The position numbers and the translations under genes are program-made. Below the pieces are notes generated by a model, which saw only the letters and a list, made by a program, of their open reading frames with translations, did not search any database and was not told where the DNA came from. From positions 1 through 41,138 of IMG/VR virus record IMGVR_UViG_3300017989_000206: 41,138 nt of DNA; one strand, written 5' to 3'. Source of the stretch: a virus. This document shows, in pieces, positions 37,337 to 41,138 of this stretch. Positions within the stretch are counted from its first letter, which is position 1, and each line of letters opens with the position of its first letter.

Positions 37337-37922
37337 TAATATTGAACAAGGAAGTCTTGAATGGTTTAAGTTAAAAGCTGGCAAGCCGTCAGCTTCTAGC
37401 TTTGACAAGATTGTAACCACTAAAGGAGAGCCTTCTAAATCCAGAAAGAGCTACCTTTATAAATTAGCTGGTGAAAAGGTAACAGGTTTTAGGTCTGAAG
37501 GATTTCAAAGCGATGCTATGCTTCACGGAATCGAGACAGAGCAAGAGGCTGTTAATATGTATGAGCTTCAAACAGGAGTAGAGTGCGAGAAAGTTGGAGT
37601 GGTATACAAAGACGAAGAACGGAAGTTTTTGTGTAGCCCTGACAGGATAGTTGGCGATGGAATACTTGAGGTCAAATGTCCGCAGATAGCAACCCACGTG
37701 GAATATCTTCTTGGGAATAAACTTCCCACTAAATACTTCCAACAAGTACAAGGACAACTGTTCATTACAGGTGCAGAGTGGTGCGATTTTATGTCTTACT
37801 ATCAAGGACTAAAACCTTTGATTGTCAGGGTCACAAGAGATGAAACATTTATATCAGCTTTAAACAGCGAGTTAAATAGATTCTGTTTTGAACTAGACAA
37901 GATAGTGGAGGAAATCAAATGA
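37320..37922 (+). CDS. YqaJ/lambda-type exonuclease
   Basis: 200 residues (ATG 37320, or 37323 with better spacing to AAAGGAGG). PD-(D/E)XK recombination nuclease motifs are present: IEQGSLEWFKLKAGKPSAS at 8-26, HGIETEQEAV at 69-78, SPDRIVGDGILEVKCP at 106-121 (Asp108, Glu117, Lys119) and a QVQGQLFITG helix. It resects double-stranded ends 5' to 3' so that the ERF protein can anneal. The ERF-exonuclease pairing is typical of phage recombination operons. Confidence 0.92.
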   Translation: MMIIIDNIEQGSLEWFKLKAGKPSASSFDKIVTTKGEPSKSRKSYLYKLAGEKVTGFRSEGFQSDAMLHGIETEQEAVNMYELQTGVECEKVGVVYKDEERKFLCSPDRIVGDGILEVKCPQIATHVEYLLGNKLPTKYFQQVQGQLFITGAEWCDFMSYYQGLKPLIVRVTRDETFISALNSELNRFCFELDKIVEEIK

Positions 37923-38245
37923 ACTACAAAGAAGGATTCGATAATGCTGTAAAACAGATAGAAGATATTGGTGTTAAGTATGCTACAGCAAAAGCACTAT
38001 CTTGGAAAATGCAGGAAATGAGGAAGGTGGTTCTAGCTCAAATGATGAAAAAGCAAGAAGGGTCGGTAGCAAGCAGAGAAATGAACGCTAGAGCTTCTAA
38101 TGAGTACATCATACATTTGAACGGTACAGAAACAGCTATTGAAAATGAGAACAAGTTAAAAGCTCAGTATGAAAGATACAAGGCTGAATACGAAAAAGTT
38201 AGAAGCTTATGCAGTCTTGAAAAGGCAAAAATAAATATCATTTAA
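37919..38245 (+). CDS. Conserved coiled-coil phage protein, 108 aa
   Basis: Overlaps the exonuclease end by four bases. It has repeated helices (MQEMRKVVLAQMMKKQ, ENENKLKAQYERYKAEYEKVRSLCSLEKAKI) and a central SREMNARASNEYIIHLNGTETAIENE segment. The latter recurs in phage proteins encoded next to exonucleases or annealases. Likely a small partner of the recombination module; the exact family is not named here. Confidence 0.65.
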   Translation: MNYKEGFDNAVKQIEDIGVKYATAKALSWKMQEMRKVVLAQMMKKQEGSVASREMNARASNEYIIHLNGTETAIENENKLKAQYERYKAEYEKVRSLCSLEKAKINII

Positions 38246-38253
38246 AGGAGAAG

Positions 38254-38409
38254 ATGATGAGAAAGACCGTCAATGATTCTAAAGCAAGCATTAAAGATGT
38301 TCTAAACGCTTGGAAAAAAGAAAAAAAGAAAGGGCTAGGAGTATTTCCCGAAATTTTAGTCTGTCTAATCATTATCGGGTTTGCTTTTAGTTTATGGTTA
38401 ATGAGATGA
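38254..38409 (+). CDS. Small tail-anchored membrane protein, 51 aa
   Basis: Behind AAAGGAGAAG. The N-terminal half is highly basic (KASIKDVLNAWKKEKKKGLG). The C-terminal half is one transmembrane segment (FPEILVCLIIIGFAFSLWL). Its TGA overlaps the next ATG. A membrane accessory of unknown function. Confidence 0.5.
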   Translation: MMRKTVNDSKASIKDVLNAWKKEKKKGLGVFPEILVCLIIIGFAFSLWLMR

Positions 38410-38627
38410 GAATAATAATATTGATATTGATAATTTTAATGTGTTGTGGATACGTTGGAACTCACGATGAAGAAATATTGGAGGTGGAAATAGCTGATAG
38501 TGATATGGTTAGCTATAGAAACTCAAACATTGATGGAAGCAAAGCAGGTCAGTTTACTTTTCACACTCCTGCAGCTGGTATGCGTAAGTATGAAGAACAA
38601 GAAACCTTTAACGGATACAGGGGGTAA
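38406..38627 (+). CDS. Small exported or membrane-anchored protein, 73 aa
   Basis: Starts in an ATGA overlap with the membrane-protein gene. A hydrophobic N-terminus (IIILILIILMCCGYVG) is followed by an acidic, polar region (THDEEILEVEIADSDMVSYRNSN). The MCCG sequence is near a lipobox but lacks the usual G/A/S before Cys, so lipidation is uncertain. No family is recognised. Confidence 0.5.
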   Translation: MRIIILILIILMCCGYVGTHDEEILEVEIADSDMVSYRNSNIDGSKAGQFTFHTPAAGMRKYEEQETFNGYRG

Positions 38628-38643
38628 TATATCTCAGGAAAGT

Positions 38644-38841
38644 ATGATTAAAGAACACCTGTCTTTAGGTTATACACTAACACCTATTGAAGCATTGAAT
38701 AAGTTCGGTTGCTTCAGATTAGCGGCGGTTGTGTTTGACCTTAAAGAACAGGGTATGAATATCAAAACAAAAATAATAGAGAATAATGGAAAACGATTTG
38801 CTGAGTATAAAGCTATTCCAAAGGAGGACTTGTTTCAATGA
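38644..38841 (+). CDS. Helix-turn-helix phage protein, 65 aa
   Basis: ATG 38644 follows AGGAAAG closely. An in-frame upstream ATG at 38590 is possible but lacks a good site. The sequence TLTPIEALNKFGCFRLAAVVFDLKEQGMNIKTKI...KRFAEYKAI matches the HTH_55-type winged-helix domain common in phage recombination and replication clusters. It probably binds DNA near the RusA-like resolvase encoded next. Confidence 0.7.
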   Translation: MIKEHLSLGYTLTPIEALNKFGCFRLAAVVFDLKEQGMNIKTKIIENNGKRFAEYKAIPKEDLFQ

Positions 38842-39206
38842 AAATAATACTTAGAGGGACTATACCGCCTAAAAAAAACAGTCGAGTAATCAACTTCAAA
38901 ACAAAGAGGTCTTTTCCCTCTAAGCGTTATCAGGATTGGCATAAATCAGCTACTGTCTCCGTTTACCTACAATCAAAGGTTCAGCCGAAACATCCGATAA
39001 CAGCAGTATCGGTAGAGTTTTATATGCCAGACAACCGTAGGCGTGATATGACAAACGTAGCTGAGTCAATAATGGATTTGCTTGTTGATTGCAAAATAAT
39101 AGAAGATGATTGTTGGCAAGTGATTCCAATGGTACAATTACGGACTATTGAAATTGATAAAGAAAATCCAAGAGCAGAGATAACGCTGTATGAACAGAAA
39201 AACTAG
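38838..39206 (+). CDS. rusA-like: RusA-family Holliday-junction resolvase
   Basis: 122 residues with the RusA order: basic N-terminus PPKKNSRV, then FYMPDNRRRDMTNVAESIMDLLVDCKIIEDDCWQVI at 61-96. Asp70 and Asp91 align with catalytic residues of E. coli RusA. The second aspartate of the usual RRDxDN motif is Thr72 here, so activity may be altered. It would resolve recombination intermediates before packaging. It overlaps the upstream HTH gene and the downstream HNH-like gene. Confidence 0.85.
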   Translation: MKIILRGTIPPKKNSRVINFKTKRSFPSKRYQDWHKSATVSVYLQSKVQPKHPITAVSVEFYMPDNRRRDMTNVAESIMDLLVDCKIIEDDCWQVIPMVQLRTIEIDKENPRAEITLYEQKN

Positions 39207-39465
39207 AGAATTAGCTTTTGAGCTAAGTAACGGATTCTGTCAGTGTTCTAAAGAGTGCGTGAAATGTGCCACCGACTGCCACCATATGCTTCCTAATACA
39301 AAGCCAAACAGGAAACGATTCCCACTATTCATCGACAGTATTTTCAATATAAAAACTTTGGCAAATGATTGCCATTTAACCAAGCCCATTCCTACTATTT
39401 CTGATAGGCAAGCAGAGATTTATGAGGAATGGCTTAACGACTTTTTAAAAGGAGATTTAAAATGA
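39190..39465 (+). CDS. HNH-like zinc-binding protein, 91 aa
   Basis: The pattern CQCSKECVKCATDCHHMLPNT (about 17-37), then FNIKTLANDCHLTKP near 52-66, is an HNH nuclease-type arrangement: His-His, Asn and a late His with cysteines binding zinc. It overlaps the RusA-like gene by 17 bases. It could nick DNA or be a structural HNH relative. Confidence 0.65.
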   Translation: MNRKTRELAFELSNGFCQCSKECVKCATDCHHMLPNTKPNRKRFPLFIDSIFNIKTLANDCHLTKPIPTISDRQAEIYEEWLNDFLKGDLK

Positions 39466-39641
39466 TTAAAGATATTGTAGCAAGAGAGACTTATGAAAAA
39501 AACGGAGAAGAAAAAGTGTCTTGGAACACTATCGGGAAACTTATCGAGACACCAGAGGGGAAGCAGTATGTGAAACTAAACTTCATTCCTAATACTCTAT
39601 TCTCTGTGTTTGAACAAAAGAAAAAACAAGAAGAATTTTAA
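39462..39641 (+). CDS. Conserved small phage protein, 59 aa
   Basis: A 59-residue frame with AAAGGAG upstream, overlapping the HNH-like stop by ATGA. IVARETYEKNGEEKVSWNTIGKLIETPEGKQYVKLNFIP resembles a small beta-barrel family frequent in phage replication and recombination clusters. Its fold is suggestive of nucleic-acid binding, but that is not shown. Confidence 0.6.
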   Translation: MIKDIVARETYEKNGEEKVSWNTIGKLIETPEGKQYVKLNFIPNTLFSVFEQKKKQEEF

Positions 39642-39661
39642 ATGAAGGAGTTAATGAGGAA

Positions 39662-39883
39662 ATGAAAAAGGCTTATTTGAGGATGGGAGAGCTTCGAGGC
39701 ATTATCAGAGTGCCTGAGTTTAGACCAGACATAAGGCTTGACATTCCTAAAACGATTAGCGCAAGCCTGATGGATGCTAAAGAGGTTGAGCTTTCGCGCC
39801 CTAGTATGGTTAGGCTTGTTTTTCAGTACGACAAAAGAATAAATGAGAGTGAGGCACACTACGTGTTTCAAGGTTGGGAATAA
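39662..39883 (+). CDS. Hypothetical basic protein, 73 aa
   Basis: Starts after TGAGGAA. A beta-prone, Arg-rich protein (RMGELRGIIRVPEFRPDIRLDIPKTISAS...SRPSMVRLVFQYDKRI) ending HYVFQGWE. It lies between two small early genes. No family recognised. Confidence 0.6.
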   Translation: MKKAYLRMGELRGIIRVPEFRPDIRLDIPKTISASLMDAKEVELSRPSMVRLVFQYDKRINESEAHYVFQGWE

Positions 39884-39898
39884 CGAAGGGAGCAAAAG

Positions 39899-40099
39899 AT
39901 GATAGCTTATTCAAGAGTTAAGTTTTTAGGTAAAAACGGAACAGATGAGGATTTAAAGGAAGCGAAAAAAGTTTTAACAGTAGGAAAAGAATATAGAGTT
40001 TATCAAATAATAATTGGCGATTGGCATACGGTAGTAGATTTACCACAAGGGCGATTTAACTCTGTTATGTTTGAGGGTGTTGAAGGACATACAATTTAA
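39899..40099 (+). CDS. Small conserved SH3-like protein, 66 aa
   Basis: GAAGGGAGCAAAAG lies before ATG. The chain KVLTVGKEYRVYQIIIGDWHTVVDLPQGRFNSVMFE looks like a small beta barrel, a short domain seen in many phage proteins of unknown function. The N-terminal third is a basic helix. Confidence 0.55.
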   Translation: MIAYSRVKFLGKNGTDEDLKEAKKVLTVGKEYRVYQIIIGDWHTVVDLPQGRFNSVMFEGVEGHTI

Positions 40100-40147
40100 A
40101 GGAAGAATGTTTAGAACTCATAAACAAACATAGAAAGGAGTAGGGGG

Positions 40148-40507
40148 ATGAGTAAATGGATGTGTGATATAAAAGGAGAGCAAATATCTTCTGAGAAAGA
40201 TATGGAAAAATTAGTGGAAGATGTAAATAGTTACTCCTTAACTGAATTTATAAACAAAAAAGGGAACCTTTGTGAAAATATACAAAATTATATTAAACAG
40301 CTTGGTTATAAAATTAGTGATATTGGAGGTGGACGTGATAGTTGGCATATAGGAGTTCCTTTTGATGACTTTGTTGAAGCGACAAATTATTTATATAAAG
40401 TTTCTAATGCTTTTAAGTACGCTATTAGCAGTGGACTAATTTGGATTTCTTTAAAAACTTGGACTGAAAAATCTTGGAAAGAATTAAATGACAAAACAAA
40501 TGAGTAA
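40148..40507 (+). CDS. Hypothetical protein, 119 aa
   Basis: GAAAGGAGTAGGGGG precedes ATG. A mixed soluble protein (MCDIKGEQISSEKDMEKLVEDVNSYSLTEF...YKISDIGGGRDSWHIGVPFDDFVEATNYLYKV). It starts a set of small genes that continues to the window end. No family recognised. Confidence 0.6.
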   Translation: MSKWMCDIKGEQISSEKDMEKLVEDVNSYSLTEFINKKGNLCENIQNYIKQLGYKISDIGGGRDSWHIGVPFDDFVEATNYLYKVSNAFKYAISSGLIWISLKTWTEKSWKELNDKTNE

Positions 40508-40646
40508 AGTTTATTGTAAGAATTGTAAGTACTGGTTAGGTAAGTATAAAAACTATTGTAAACAATTCACTTATTCAAAAGATTTTGAAGTTATGAAAAT
40601 GAATTGTAGTTACTATGAAAAGAAATGGTGGAAGGTGTGGGTATGA
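40488..40646 (+). CDS. Small zinc-finger-like protein, 52 aa
   Basis: Begins inside the end of the preceding gene after GGAAAG. Cysteines CKNCKYW at 10-16, C24 and C40 could coordinate zinc. The protein is rich in Lys, Tyr and Trp (KYWLGKYKNYC, SYYEKKWWKVWV), a typical small nucleic-acid-binding composition. Confidence 0.5.
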   Translation: MTKQMSKVYCKNCKYWLGKYKNYCKQFTYSKDFEVMKMNCSYYEKKWWKVWV

Positions 40647-41138
40647 GTAAAGAAAACAAGGCGAGAGAAGAAGCTGAGAAAGTAGTAAAAGTTTTTTATA
40701 GTAAAAGATTTGTTTCGTATAAAGAAGCACAAACAGAATTAGCAAGAATAGCTGAACAAGCTCTACTCTACTTCAACAAAGAAACATCTGATGAATTAGA
40801 ACGATATAGGGCTTTACACGAAGAAGAGCTTGGAGTGTGTGAGCAACATTGTGACGTAGTCCAAGAGCAGAAGAAAGAGACTGAGAGGTTAAAAGGTCTA
40901 ATAGATGATAAGAATTGGGGAATACAAAAGAATATTGACAAAATCAAATCCCTTGAGAAAAAACTTGAGGAGTTAGAATCTAAGAATAGAAAACAAGAAA
41001 ACGAACTTCTTTTAGCAAGGAATCTAATTGGAGAGTCTTTTGAAAGATGTTTTAAAGATGAAATAGTAAAGGACCTTGAGAAAAAACTTGAGGTGGCGAG
41101 GGAGGCTCTTGAAAAAGACGATTTCTCAAAGTTAGAAC
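40643..41138 (+). CDS. Coiled-coil protein, open at the window end
   Basis: Starts in an ATGA overlap with the zinc-finger-like gene and stays open for 165 codons to the last base. The N-terminal 45 residues form a helix bundle (EAEKVVKVFYSKRFVSYKEAQTELARIAEQALLYF). The rest is a long charged coiled coil with repeated LEKKLEE and LEKKLEV heptads, encoded by a duplicated 20-base stretch (40951-40970 and 41074-41093). If the window is circular it ends with stop 27-29 after ten more residues. No family is recognised. Confidence 0.65.
   Translation, partial: MSKENKAREEAEKVVKVFYSKRFVSYKEAQTELARIAEQALLYFNKETSDELERYRALHEEELGVCEQHCDVVQEQKKETERLKGLIDDKNWGIQKNIDKIKSLEKKLEELESKNRKQENELLLARNLIGESFERCFKDEIVKDLEKKLEVAREALEKDDFSKLE

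Overview
The window reads as one essentially complete tailed-phage genome, probably a short-tailed (podovirus-type) phage of a Gram-negative, AT-rich host. Evidence for the class: T7-style head, tail and ejection genes in T7-like order. These are small and large terminase, a T7-type head-tail connector portal, scaffold, capsid, tail tubular A and B, three ejection proteins and a T7 gp17-like fibre N-terminus. No tail sheath, tape measure or baseplate genes are seen. Evidence for a Gram-negative host: an O-antigen-ligase-like membrane protein, a lipobox protein and several Sec signal peptides. The two ends appear to join. The last reading frame runs open off position 41138 and, continued at base 1, stays in frame to a stop at 27-29, about 30 bases before the next start.

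Layout. (1) Leftward (minus) late block, about 33412 to 3490. It starts with small genes and a replication pair (initiator-like protein and DnaB-type helicase). Then follow terminases, portal, scaffold, capsid, an intrinsic terminator, tail tubular A and B, a GNAT acetyltransferase, ejection proteins, an RCC1-propeller fibre, and a cluster of secreted or fibre-like proteins with the O-antigen-ligase homologue inside it. It ends with holin-like membrane proteins. (2) A non-coding switch region, about 33413-34626. It holds direct and inverted repeats, and a four-run G-quadruplex motif lies nearby at 32945. It is the best candidate for origin and control region. (3) Rightward (plus) early block from two near-identical TTGACA promoters at 34527 and 35314 to the window end, continuing at 1-3530 if the molecule is circular. 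It carries a recombination module (ERF annealase, YqaJ/lambda-type exonuclease, RusA-like resolvase), HNH and zinc-binding small proteins, two paralogous lytic transglycosylases, a half methyltransferase, a hexanucleotide-repeat gene and an acyl carrier protein. The two blocks converge with overlapping 3' ends at 3490-3530.

How it works together. The phage has no recognisable RNA polymerase, DNA polymerase, integrase or repressor. It probably relies on host polymerases, loads its own helicase, and makes concatemers by recombination for packaging. The most unusual content is the fibre/envelope cluster at 4.3-12.9 kb, with Sec-exported fibre-like proteins, a lipoprotein and an O-antigen-ligase homologue. 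Other oddities are the acyl carrier protein, the repeat gene, and several broken or miniaturised homing-endonuclease and methyltransferase pieces.
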